This document shows, one piece after another, positions 1 through 5,841 of a stretch of DNA of 5,898 nucleotides. This DNA is from Pseudodesulfovibrio sp. (GTDB lineage: Bacteria > Desulfobacterota > Desulfovibrionia > Desulfovibrionales > Desulfovibrionaceae): positions 1 to 5,898 of the forward strand of contig JAFLJW010000065.1 of assembly GCA_022712815.1 (NCBI GenBank). The letters run 5' to 3'. Under the pieces are notes generated by a model, which ran no database searches, was not told the DNA's origin, and saw only the letters and a program-made list of their open reading frames with translations. A program made the translations under genes and the position numbers. How positions within the stretch are numbered: position 1 is the stretch's first letter; every line of letters starts with the position of its first letter.

Positions 1-3000
1 CACGAGTTCGGCTGTGCTGGTGTATGAAAAGGTGTCTGCGAGGGTTCCGCCGGTCAAGAGATCGTCACCTGCACCGCCTTCGATGAAGTCAGTGCCTTCG
101 GTAGATGTTCCGCCATCGCCGTAGATGGTGTCGTCACCAGCACCGCCGAAGATGGAATCGTCGCCGCCGACTCCGGGTGCGCTCTCACCATAAAGAAGGT
201 CGTTGCCGTCGCCGCCGTAGATGGTGTCATCGCCGGAATAGCCTTTTATCGTGTCGTCACCGGCATCACCGAAGAGGCTGTCATTGCCGTCACCCTGGGG
301 CCACTGACCACCCAAAATGGAGTCGTCGCCATCGCCGCCCCGCAAGGTGTCGTTGCCGCCCAATCCTTGCAGGGTATCATCAAATACATTTCCGACATGG
401 CTGTCGTTGCCCGATGTACCGGTCCAGTTCTGGCCAGCAGAATCGACGACTGAGCCCATATCAACAATCACATCGGCTATATCCACGGAGGCACCGGTGA
501 AGGTGCCGATAATGCCTTGTGTCCCGGCATCGGCGGAGTCAACATCCTGATCGTACCAGAGTTGATTATTGACGCTGTCCCATACCAGAACGTTTGAATC
601 GGTGATGCCATCTGCGATAACACCCGTATAGTTGTCTATTTCATACCAATAATAGTCTGCTTCAGTGAAATCACCGTCAAGAAATACAACGTCCGAGCCT
701 GAAACAAAATCACTGATGATGTCACCGGGGCCATTGAGGACATCCGTATGGCTTGAGTAGGCGAAAGTATCGTCTCCATCATCACCTGTCAGGGTATCGA
801 CACCGCCGCCGCCTTCAATAAAATCGTCTCCTTCAAGGCCTGTGAGCCTGTTTGCATTTGCATCGCCGAGAAGGGTGTCGTTGTAGTCGGAACCATCCAC
901 ATTTTCGATGTTGACAAGCGTATCGGTACCGCCCCAGCCATCCTTGGCAGTTCCTGACAACAGGTTGACGTCCACGCCTGTCACAAGATCATCATTCAAA
1001 GATTTGTCGTTCCAGTACCAGACAAGGTCCTGCCCATCGCCACCGTCAAAGGAGTCATCACCCATCCAGCCGGAAAAGATATCGTCACTAGTTCCACCGG
1101 TGAAAGTATCGTTGCCCTCAGAGCCTTCGATGGACTCGATATTCACCAGATTGTCGGTATGGCCGCCGTCATAGACACTCCAAAAGCCGCCCCCCCCGCT
1201 TACCTTTATACCGGCATTGGCGACTCCGGGAGGTAGCAACCAGTATGAAACCTCGTCATAGCCCGCATAACCATTCACATAATCACTACCTGCACCCGGC
1301 ATGAATTTCTGCGAACCGGAATCGCCCTTGAAGGCATCGCCATAATTCGAGCCTATGACGAGATCGATATCCGTCAGGGTGTCAACATTGCCGTCCAGAG
1401 TGACCGTGCCGGACGTGCCGCTCATCTCAACAGCTATGCCCGAGGTCGCGTATTGATAGGACACGATGTCAAAACCGGTATCTGCATTATCGTCATGGAC
1501 GCTGTTGCCGTTGATACTGTCCGAACCTCCGCCATCAATGAAAATATTGGTCCGTGTCGAGTCACCAACGAAAGTATCGTTGTAGGCTGTTCCCCAGATT
1601 CCTTCGACATCGGTCAGGGTATCCGTGCCGTCTCCGCCGGTCACGCTGCCTGTGACAAGGCTGGCGTTGATGGCCGAAGTCGCATTGGCATACGAGGCTA
1701 CGTCCAGCTCGCGGTAATTGCTGCTGTTGGCTCCGCCGTCGATGAAGTCGTCGCCGAGTCCGCCTTCCATGATATCGGCATCATTGCCGCCATACAGGCT
1801 GTCGTTACCCACACCACCACTCAAGAAGTCCCCGCCATCGCCACCCAGTATGCTGTCGTCACCCTCGGCACCACTTAAGATGTCGTTGCCTCCCAAACCG
1901 TTTATGGTATCGAGGAAGTAGGTTCCGGTGTGGGTGTCCGCGCCTGATGTGCCGGTCCAGTTTTCGCCGATGGTGCCATCGACGACACTGCCGCTGTTCA
2001 CGTCCATGTCGGTCATGACAACAGTGGTAGAACCGAATCTGCCCAGGATGCCTTCACCGGAAGCGTTGCTGACCGATGCATCTTCATCATACCAGAGAGT
2101 GTGGTTGGCGTTGTCCCATACCAGAGCGGTAAAGTCGCCGGTATCTCCAGCGATAACGCCATCATAGTTATCTTCTTCGTACCAATGGAATTCTGTACCG
2201 GAAAAGTCACCTGAGAAGTATATCTGGTCCGTGCCGGAGATAAAATCGGTAATTTTGTCTCCGAGGGTTGCATCCAGAGGCTCCGAGCTGCTGGAGTACA
2301 GGAACTTGTCCGCGCCGCCACCGCCGGTCATGGTGTCGTCACTTTCACCGCCTTCGATGACATCGTCACCAAGTCCGCCGATGAGGGTATCATTCAGGAT
2401 ACTGCCGGAGAGAATGTCGTCCCCATGGCCACCCGTGATGTAGTACTTGTTGTATTCTCCATTGGTCGCGTTGAAAGTCAACGTATGGGAGCCGGTCAGG
2501 GCAGAGCCATCCACCGTGACAATGTCTCCCACATCAGCGAGGCTGTTGTCGAGCTGGACAGTGGTTGTTGCGTCTCCGAAAACGACATTTTCGATACCGG
2601 AAACAAAATTGAGTTCGTCTGTTCCGCTGCTAACGTCCGTATAGGTCAAGGTATCATTTCCAGTCCCGCCTTCGATATAGACAACGTTCGACATGTTGTT
2701 ACCCATATCGAGCGAATCGTCATAATCGCTCATGATGACAGTAGTTTCGCCGGAATATGCGGAGGTATCCAGAGAGGACAGATCAATGATGCTGGCTTCA
2801 TCCGGCGCAACAACGCGCATCAGTCCCGGACCTTCAATGCCAAAGCTCTGACCGGAAAGCTGCGAGGCTGCAAAGGTGGTAGTCGAAGATCCTGACTGGA
2901 ATTCAAGGACCTCGATTCCCGTAAAAGTCATGGAGGAAAGATTTTCGGTATCGTTGGTGACCAGGGTATCGCTGCCCGATCCGCCGTCAACGAATGAAAC

Positions 3001-5817
3001 ATTATCCGTAATAATGATCAAATCGTCTCCGCCATACCCCTTGAAGCCAAAGACATCTTCACTGCCCCAATCCGTGAAGGTCGTTTCCATGACCTGAAAG
3101 TCGATGGTGTTGTTGCCATTGTCGCCTTCGAGCATGAGGGATTCGACGTTAGAGGTTCCAGAGCCGGAAATAGTGGACAGGCCCGTCAGAAAACCGGCCT
3201 GGAGATGGCCGAAAGTAGCTGTCTGGCACATTGCAATTTGCAAAGCTTCAATGCCGGTAATACTGGCTCCGGTAAAATCGGTGGAAGTCCGGACGTCCAG
3301 AACATCTTGTGTCTCTTCTCCTTTTCCTTCAATGAGTTCGCCTGACTCGACATCACCGGTGTTGAAGACAAACGTGTCATCGGCTGCGCTGCCGTGGAGT
3401 TCGTCCATGCCCGCGCCACCGTCGAGGTGGGTGAAACCGACCGCTGCGGTCAAAGTGTCGTCCCCGGCAAAGCCTTGCAGGTGAATGAAATCTTCACCAC
3501 CCATGAAACTGAATTTCCCGTCAACTATGCCGGAAAGGTCCATATCATTGGCACTCTCGTCACCCCGGAGTTCGATTTTTTCCACGGCAGAGGTGTCTGA
3601 GCCATAAATTGCGGTCAGGCCGGTCAAAAATCCGGTCATGTCGTAGTCAAAGGTGGCGGTCTGTCCTGCGGCTATTTCCAATTCTTCGATATGGTCGCTG
3701 ACCCTGGCTCCGCTAAAATCAGTGGATGTCTCAACATACACCCTGTCGGTCCCGCCGCCGCCATCAAACTCTTCGTCGATTGCCACGTCACCGGTGTTGA
3801 AAACAAAGAGATCGGAGCCATTTCCACCGTTCATGGTGTCAGCACCGGCACCACCATTGAGAGTATCGGCATTTAAACTAGTGGAGAGCTCATCATCACC
3901 CTCGCCGCCGGTGACATTCATGTACATGTCGGCAGAACTGCCGTTCCAGTGAAGGGCGTGGCTGCCGGTCAGAGCCGAGGCATCAATGGATATGGTCGAG
4001 CCGGAATCAGCACCGTTATTAGCATATGTGATACTTGTCTCGGCATCACCCAGAATGATTTTTTCCACCCAATGAACGCTTTGAAGATCATTGTTGTCGT
4101 TGCCGCTGTCGGTGAAATATAGGGAATCGGTTCCAGCCCCGCCATCAATGCTGTCAGAATCGTCCAGCTCGGTCCCCATGAATATCTGGTCATTTCCGCT
4201 GCCACCAAGGATGGTGTCTTCACCACCGCCTGTGCCAGAGAGAGTGTCGTTTCCGAGGTAACCGTCGAGACAGTCATCGCCCGCGCCGCCGAACATGGTG
4301 TCGGACAGGGTCGCGCCTTTGAGATAGTCGTCGCCATCGCCGCCGATGAGATGGAAATAGCTGTCGGTGTCGCCGTTGGCCAGGAATGTGACATCGGATG
4401 AGAGCGAACCGTCGAGAGTCATGGTAGACCCTGAATCGACGAGTGCATCGTTGATCACGAGATCCACTGCGGCAGAACCCAGAATGATCATCTCGATAGA
4501 ACTGGAATTATTCAGGTCTGTTGAATTCGTGTTACCGTCAAAGGAAATGGTGTCAGTACCACTGCCGCCGAACAATTCGTCATTGGCATCCAAGGCACCG
4601 AGCACGTAGGTGTTGGTCGCTGTACTGTACGTACCAACAGCGAGGAAGTCATCTCCATCGCCGCCGTTCAGGATGTTTCCTGCCATGCCTCCGTATATAA
4701 AATTGTCGTTTGTATTGCCGATGATGTTATTGTCGTGAGTGGTGTCCCCGTAGACTGTCTGGACATCGTAAGCTGTCGTGTCGTTATCGATCAGTTGCCT
4801 CACGAGGTCATTGTCGTCGTTGCCCGTGGATTCGTAATATGGAGTGTTATAAGGAGACGTTCTACCGCCCACCAGGTTCACGGTAAGGTCGTCGCCCCAT
4901 TGTGACAGGTCGAGTGTGGTCACGATCTCCGGATCTGGGTCCGGCTCCGGCTCTGGCGGCGAGTCCGAATCTGGCGACGAGTCCGGATCTGGCGGCGGAG
5001 GTGCCGGTGGAGGTGCTGGGCCAACCTTAATTGGCGGAGATGGCGGCGGAGGTGGCGGTGGTGGCTGAACTACGAAAGGATCAACTTCGGGTTCTGGTTC
5101 CCCTCCGCCCTCTTCCGTGCCTTCACCTTCTCCTTCACCCTCTCCCTCACCTTCGGTTCCTTCTTCTCCTTCACCCTCTTCGCCATTTTCTTCGCCGTCT
5201 TCTTCGCCGTCGAAGTCGGGCGCACCCTGTTGCAGGGATTGCGAGGAAAGTTGTTCAAATTGTGCAAGCTGGGATTGCGTGGCCTGGACTGCCGGACTGA
5301 GGCCACCAGGAGTGGCCGTGACAGACATGCCGTCCCGGGTGATGATCTGGACCGGACCGCCCGAAACGGGACGGATGACAACAGGCTTGTCCACGAAGTC
5401 GATGACAACGTGAGCTTCCTGCCCGTCCGCACCCACGGAATGCCCGGTAGTGGTACCGCGAATGCCGATGGTCGCCAACGGAGTTTCAAGTTGGAAACCC
5501 TCAGGGTTCATATCGACGATTTCACCGGTGACGGAACGAAAGGTGCCCGTGAGCATCTTGATCGTCATTTCGCCGGTGTCCTGGTCGGGGTCGAAAATAT
5601 ATTGATCGAGCAAGACGGAAGAGTTGGGACCCTGAGAAAAAAGGGCACCATCAGAAAATTTGATTTCAACAGCCGATCCGCCCGCCCCTGTCGTAACGAC
5701 ATCGTTAACAAAGACAGGACTGTCAACGGTAAGCTCTCTTACTCCGTCAGGCCCCTCAGCTGAAGCAGTGCCATATGCAATGGTTACTGTTCCGATCTGT
5801 TCGGCGATATTTGGCAT
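1..5817 (-). CDS. Giant FecR-domain RTX protein (putative type I-secreted calcium-binding adhesin), 3' end cut by the window
   Basis: The frame runs 1,939 codons from ATG (5815-5817) to the window edge without a stop. The start is well fixed: the next in-frame upstream triplet of note is a stop (TAG, 5839-5841), no other start codon lies between, and an AAGGA box sits 9 nt upstream. Order of parts: FecR-like domain (1-160), Gln-rich stretch (177-198), acidic Glu/Gly tract (200-247), Pro-rich linker (248-299), then RTX nonapeptide blocks (GGxGxDxxx) mixed with four longer repeat families to residue 1939. There is no N-terminal signal peptide, as expected for type I secretion, whose signal is C-terminal and would lie beyond position 1. 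The protein is very acidic, with about twenty Lys and only two Cys by my reading. By family, RTX repeats bind Ca2+ and fold outside the cell. A surface adhesin or matrix role is inferred; enzymatic activity in the missing C-terminus cannot be excluded. The RTX identity is very secure, the precise function is not. Confidence 0.95.
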   Translation of the reverse strand, partial: MPNIAEQIGTVTIAYGTASAEGPDGVRELTVDSPVFVNDVVTTGAGGSAVEIKFSDGALFSQGPNSSVLLDQYIFDPDQDTGEMTIKMLTGTFRSVTGEIVDMNPEGFQLETPLATIGIRGTTTGHSVGADGQEAHVVIDFVDKPVVIRPVSGGPVQIITRDGMSVTATPGGLSPAVQATQSQLAQFEQLSSQSLQQGAPDFDGEEDGEENGEEGEGEEGTEGEGEGEGEGEGTEEGGGEPEPEVDPFVVQPPPPPPPPSPPIKVGPAPPPAPPPPDPDSSPDSDSPPEPEPDPDPEIVTTLDLSQWGDDLTVNLVGGRTSPYNTPYYESTGNDDNDLVRQLIDNDTTAYDVQTVYGDTTHDNNIIGNTNDNFIYGGMAGNILNGGDGDDFLAVGTYSTATNTYVLGALDANDELFGGSGTDTISFDGNTNSTDLNNSSSIEMIILGSAAVDLVINDALVDSGSTMTLDGSLSSDVTFLANGDTDSYFHLIGGDGDDYLKGATLSDTMFGGAGDDCLDGYLGNDTLSGTGGGEDTILGGSGNDQIFMGTELDDSDSIDGGAGTDSLYFTDSGNDNNDLQSVHWVEKIILGDAETSITYANNGADSGSTISIDASALTGSHALHWNGSSADMYMNVTGGEGDDELSTSLNADTLNGGAGADTMNGGNGSDLFVFNTGDVAIDEEFDGGGGTDRVYVETSTDFSGARVSDHIEELEIAAGQTATFDYDMTGFLTGLTAIYGSDTSAVEKIELRGDESANDMDLSGIVDGKFSFMGGEDFIHLQGFAGDDTLTAAVGFTHLDGGAGMDELHGSAADDTFVFNTGDVESGELIEGKGEETQDVLDVRTSTDFTGASITGIEALQIAMCQTATFGHLQAGFLTGLSTISGSGTSNVESLMLEGDNGNNTIDFQVMETTFTDWGSEDVFGFKGYGGDDLIIITDNVSFVDGGSGSDTLVTNDTENLSSMTFTGIEVLEFQSGSSTTTFAASQLSGQSFGIEGPGLMRVVAPDEASIIDLSSLDTSAYSGETTVIMSDYDDSLDMGNNMSNVVYIEGGTGNDTLTYTDVSSGTDELNFVSGIENVVFGDATTTVQLDNSLADVGDIVTVDGSALTGSHTLTFNATNGEYNKYYITGGHGDDILSGSILNDTLIGGLGDDVIEGGESDDTMTGGGGADKFLYSSSSEPLDATLGDKITDFISGTDQIYFSGDFSGTEFHWYEEDNYDGVIAGDTGDFTALVWDNANHTLWYDEDASVSNASGEGILGRFGSTTVVMTDMDVNSGSVVDGTIGENWTGTSGADTHTGTYFLDTINGLGGNDILSGAEGDDSILGGDGGDFLSGGVGNDSLYGGNDADIMEGGLGDDFIDGGANSSNYRELDVASYANATSAINASLVTGSVTGGDGTDTLTDVEGIWGTAYNDTFVGDSTRTNIFIDGGGSDSINGNSVHDDNADTGFDIVSYQYATSGIAVEMSGTSGTVTLDGNVDTLTDIDLVIGSNYGDAFKGDSGSQKFMPGAGSDYVNGYAGYDEVSYWLLPPGVANAGIKVSGGGGFWSVYDGGHTDNLVNIESIEGSEGNDTFTGGTSDDIFSGWMGDDSFDGGDGQDLVWYWNDKSLNDDLVTGVDVNLLSGTAKDGWGGTDTLVNIENVDGSDYNDTLLGDANANRLTGLEGDDFIEGGGGVDTLTGDDGDDTFAYSSHTDVLNGPGDIISDFVSGSDVVFLDGDFTEADYYWYEIDNYTGVIADGITDSNVLVWDSVNNQLWYDQDVDSADAGTQGIIGTFTGASVDIADVIVDMGSVVDSAGQNWTGTSGNDSHVGNVFDDTLQGLGGNDTLRGGDGDDSILGGQWPQGDGNDSLFGDAGDDTIKGYSGDDTIYGGDGNDLLYGESAPGVGGDDSIFGGAGDDTIYGDGGTSTEGTDFIEGGAGDDLLTGGTLADTFSYTSTAELV
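28..426 (-). repeat. Longest RTX calcium-binding block (residues 1798-1930)
   Basis: It starts at WTGTSGND and contains QGLGGNDTL, RGGDGDDSI, a short WPQ interruption, GNDSLFGDAGDDTI, KGYSGDDTI, YGGDGNDLL, a SAPGVGG loop, GGDDSIFGGAGDDTI, a STEGTDF loop, EGGAGDDLL and TGGTLADTF. Two loops interrupt the nonapeptide register. Density of repeats rises toward the C-terminus, as is typical of RTX proteins, so the secretion signal may not be far beyond the window. Confidence 0.9.
418..771 (-). repeat. Cassette C, copy 2: RTX C-terminal-type module (residues 1683-1800)
   Basis: It repeats copy 1 in the same order: DTFAYSS, GDIISDFVSGSDVVFLDGDF, WYEIDNYTGVIA, LVWDSVNNQLWYDQD, GIIGTF, then NWTGTSGND. 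The similarity carries on into the next RTX block (GLGGND.L.G..GDDSILGG in both). A third copy begins at the edge of the window: ADTFSYTSTAELV (residues 1927-1939, positions 39-1). The offset is 513 residues between copies 1 and 2, and 245 between copies 2 and 3. Confidence 0.8.
844..1740 (-). repeat. Repeat array D: four copies of about 75 aa (residues 1360-1658)
   Basis: Each copy reads: DGGxxSD or similar, D-x-V-S-Y (or LVWY), a strand with A-x-N/V-x-L or V-E-M, a Gly/Thr loop, D-T/N-L-T/V-D/N-I/V-E, then G-S/T-x-Y-N-D-T-x-x-G-D. Copies lie at about 1360-1427, 1428-1505, 1507-1582 and 1585-1658. The DTLVNIENVDGSDYNDTLLGD form of copy 4 is the common version in RTX proteins such as alginate-epimerase R-modules and hemolysin-type proteins. 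Copies 2 and 3 are the most diverged, and copy 3 carries a four-glycine run coded by eight consecutive G. The array sits between the two C cassettes. Confidence 0.75.
1732..1956 (-). repeat. RTX calcium-binding block (residues 1288-1362)
   Basis: After NWTGTSGAD come NGLGGNDIL, SGAEGDDSI, LGGDGGDFL, SGGVGNDSL, YGGNDADIM, EGGLGDDFI and DGG. This is one of the two longest regular runs and probably forms a full beta-roll. It follows cassette C copy 1 exactly as the block at 28-426 follows copy 2. Confidence 0.9.
1948..2310 (-). repeat. Cassette C, copy 1: RTX C-terminal-type module (residues 1170-1290)
   Basis: Order of motifs: D-K-F-L-Y-S-S, GDKITDFISGTDQIYFSGDF, WYEEDNYDGVIA, LVWDNANHTLWYDEDA, then GILGRF and a Val/Thr strand, ending NWTGTSGAD. 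The DxFxYSS...GDxIxDFxxGxDxI part is the pattern of the serralysin-type C-terminal module; the LWYDxDA...GxxGxF part resembles the LYYDaDG segment usually seen close to the type I secretion signal. Here it is internal and followed by more RTX repeats. It is a clear paralogue of 418-771, with roughly half of positions identical by eye. Confidence 0.8.
2296..2439 (-). repeat. RTX calcium-binding block (residues 1127-1174)
   Basis: Nonapeptides TGGHGDDIL, IGGLGDDVI, EGGESDDTM and TGGGGADKF lead directly into the YSS motif of cassette C copy 1. This is the standard arrangement in which RTX turns precede a serralysin-type C-terminal module. Confidence 0.9.
2368..2598 (-). repeat. Repeat family B, copy 3 (residues 1074-1150)
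   Basis: The order is again G-I-E-N-V-V-F-G-D-A, a Thr/Val strand, VTVDGSALTGSHTLTFN, YYITGGHGDDIL, then NDTLIGGLGDD. This copy is separated from copies 1 and 2 by the family A array. Insertion or expansion of A between B copies, or dispersal of B, would both explain that spacing. It leads into the first C cassette. Confidence 0.75.
2818..3852 (-). repeat. Repeat family A: two full tandem copies plus a partial third (residues 656-1000)
   Basis: Copies 1 and 2 are offset by 145-147 residues. Shared landmarks are FVFNTGDV (671 and 816), V-x-TSTDF-S/T-GA (697-704 and 843-851), I-E-x-L-x-I-A-x-x-QTATF (about 711-723 and 857-869), GFLTGL (729 and 875) and G-S-x-T-S-x-V-E (739 and 886), each followed by one or two RTX-type GxGGDDxI/L turns. 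A third, shorter copy starts near residue 945 (GGSGSDTL, then MTFTGIEVLEF) and decays by about 1000. The IExLxI plus GLxxI pattern suggests a beta-solenoid or LRR-like strand set rather than a pure calcium roll. I cannot name a family for it. Confidence 0.75.
3802..3912 (-). repeat. Short RTX block at the B2/A1 junction (residues 636-672)
   Basis: TGGEGDDEL, NGGAGADTM and NGGNGSDLF are regular nonapeptides bridging the end of repeat B copy 2 and the start of repeat A copy 1. Similar isolated turns mark the A1/A2 junction (residues 780-816, positions 3370-3480) and the A2/A3 junction (residues 924-953). Confidence 0.85.
3853..4080 (-). repeat. Repeat family B, copy 2 (residues 580-655)
   Basis: Same order as copy 1: WVEKIILGDAETSITY, DSGSTISIDASALTGSHALHW, MYMNVTGGEGDDEL, then ADTLNGGAG. 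The SALTGSH motif is shared exactly with copy 3 and the DSGST motif with copy 1, which supports common descent. It runs directly into the first family A repeat. Confidence 0.75.
4114..4350 (-). repeat. RTX calcium-binding block (residues 490-568)
   Basis: Consecutive GGxGxDxxx-type nonapeptides: IGGDGDDYL, FGGAGDDCL, DGYLGNDTL, LGGSGNDQI and DGGAGTDSL. The 9-residue period gives the 27-bp recurrence of gtcgtc/gcc motifs on the plus strand. By family each pair of turns binds Ca2+ in a parallel beta-roll. C516 is an unusual residue in such a repeat. A smaller block lies just before it (residues 365-394, positions 4636-4725) with YGGMAGNIL and NGGDGDDFL. Confidence 0.9.
4273..4506 (-). repeat. 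Repeat family B, copy 1 (residues 438-515)
   Basis: This unit of about 75 aa has the pattern S-I-E-x-I-I-L-G, a Val/Thr-rich stretch, D-S-G-S-T-x-T-L-D-G-S-L, an aromatic stretch (SYFHL), then RTX repeats with IGGDGDDYL and FGGAGDD. Two more copies occur at 3853-4080 and 2368-2598. The non-RTX part probably forms beta strands that cap or join the calcium-binding beta-roll. It contains one of the protein's two cysteines at its downstream edge (C516). Confidence 0.7.
4921..5070 (-). repeat. Pro-rich linker (residues 250-299)
   Basis: It contains eight consecutive prolines (252-259), a second Pro/Ala run (267-276), then alternating Pro with Asp, Glu or Ser to residue 297. Such segments form stiff, extended polyproline spacers. 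Placed between the head domain and the repeat region, it probably crosses or stands off from the envelope; that placement is inference. The coding DNA is a run of imperfect 6-bp and 9-bp units that preserve frame. Confidence 0.85.
5071..5220 (-). repeat. Acidic Glu/Gly low-complexity tract (residues 200-249)
   Basis: This stretch encodes runs of GEE, GEG and DGEE, ending in EPEPEV. At DNA level it is built of imperfect 6-bp and 12-bp units; a clean case is two tandem copies of the 12-mer ttcttcgccgtc (5188-5211 on the plus strand). All units are multiples of three, so copy-number change would alter length but keep frame. It follows a Gln-rich, helix-prone stretch (residues 177-198). The likely role is a highly charged, unfolded spacer between the FecR-like head and the extracellular repeats. 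Confidence 0.85.
5338..5817 (-). other. FecR-like N-terminal domain (residues 1-160)
   Basis: The hallmarks of FecR-type domains are visible in order: a 'GVREL...VFVNDVVTTGAGG' stretch (about 25-47) matching the family pattern of L/V-x2-G/S-D-x-V-x-TG; 'IKFSDGALFSQGPNSSV' (51-67), matching the DG...lg.nS pattern; and 'TPLATIGIRGTTTG' (112-125), matching the TPxAxxGVRGT signature. FecR domains are known from periplasmic iron-signal sensors, but the same fold fronts many large secreted proteins that have no membrane segment, as here. The first half also resembles the N-terminal retention module of LapA-type adhesins, which plugs the outer-membrane channel. Whether this domain retains the protein at the cell surface is inference. 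No transmembrane helix or lipobox is present. Confidence 0.8.
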
Positions 5818-5826
5818 TTTAGTCGG

Positions 5827-5831
5827 TCCTT
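5827..5831 (-). promoter_or_regulatory. Ribosome binding site (AAGGA)
   Basis: AAGGA on the minus strand lies 9 nt before the ATG at 5817. It is the only purine-rich Shine-Dalgarno match in the short space between the in-frame stop at 5839-5841 and the ATG, so it supports this start. Confidence 0.75.
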
Positions 5832-5841
5832 GAAAAGTCTA

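Noticed and set aside
28..426. Regularly spaced short motif (gtcgtcgcc-like) suggesting a CRISPR or satellite array
   Set aside because: The spacing is 27 bp and matches the 9-residue RTX period exactly; the motif codes GDD/GND turns and the sequences between are not unique spacers.
105..500. Plus-strand open frame rich in Arg and His
   Set aside because: It is the antisense of the RTX block, whose repeated Gly/Asp codons (gcc, gtc, atc on the plus strand) suppress stops. The product is low-complexity RRRR/HR with no ribosome binding site or known domain.
1453..1878. Plus-strand open frame of 141 codons (similar one at 2425-2895)
   Set aside because: Both lie fully antisense to the continuous minus-strand RTX frame, show the Val/Ile/Ala-rich composition expected from complementing Asp/Gly/Asn codons, and have no recognisable motif.
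5031..5413. Plus-strand open frames rich in Leu/Arg and in Pro/Ser through the linker region
   Set aside because: The SPSPSP and LLLHPL patterns are the complement of the Glu/Gly and Pro repeats of the main gene.
5070..5489. Minus-strand open frame of 139 codons in another frame, Lys/Glu/Arg-rich
   Set aside because: It overlaps the FecR-like head and acidic tract in an alternative frame. Its RVKEKVKA-type composition comes from reading the GAG/GGT repeats out of register, and the FecR signatures are all in the main frame.
5761..5817. N-terminal Sec signal peptide
   Set aside because: Residues 1-20 (MPNIAEQIGTVTIAYGTASA) have no basic start and no hydrophobic core, so Sec export is unlikely; type I export fits better.
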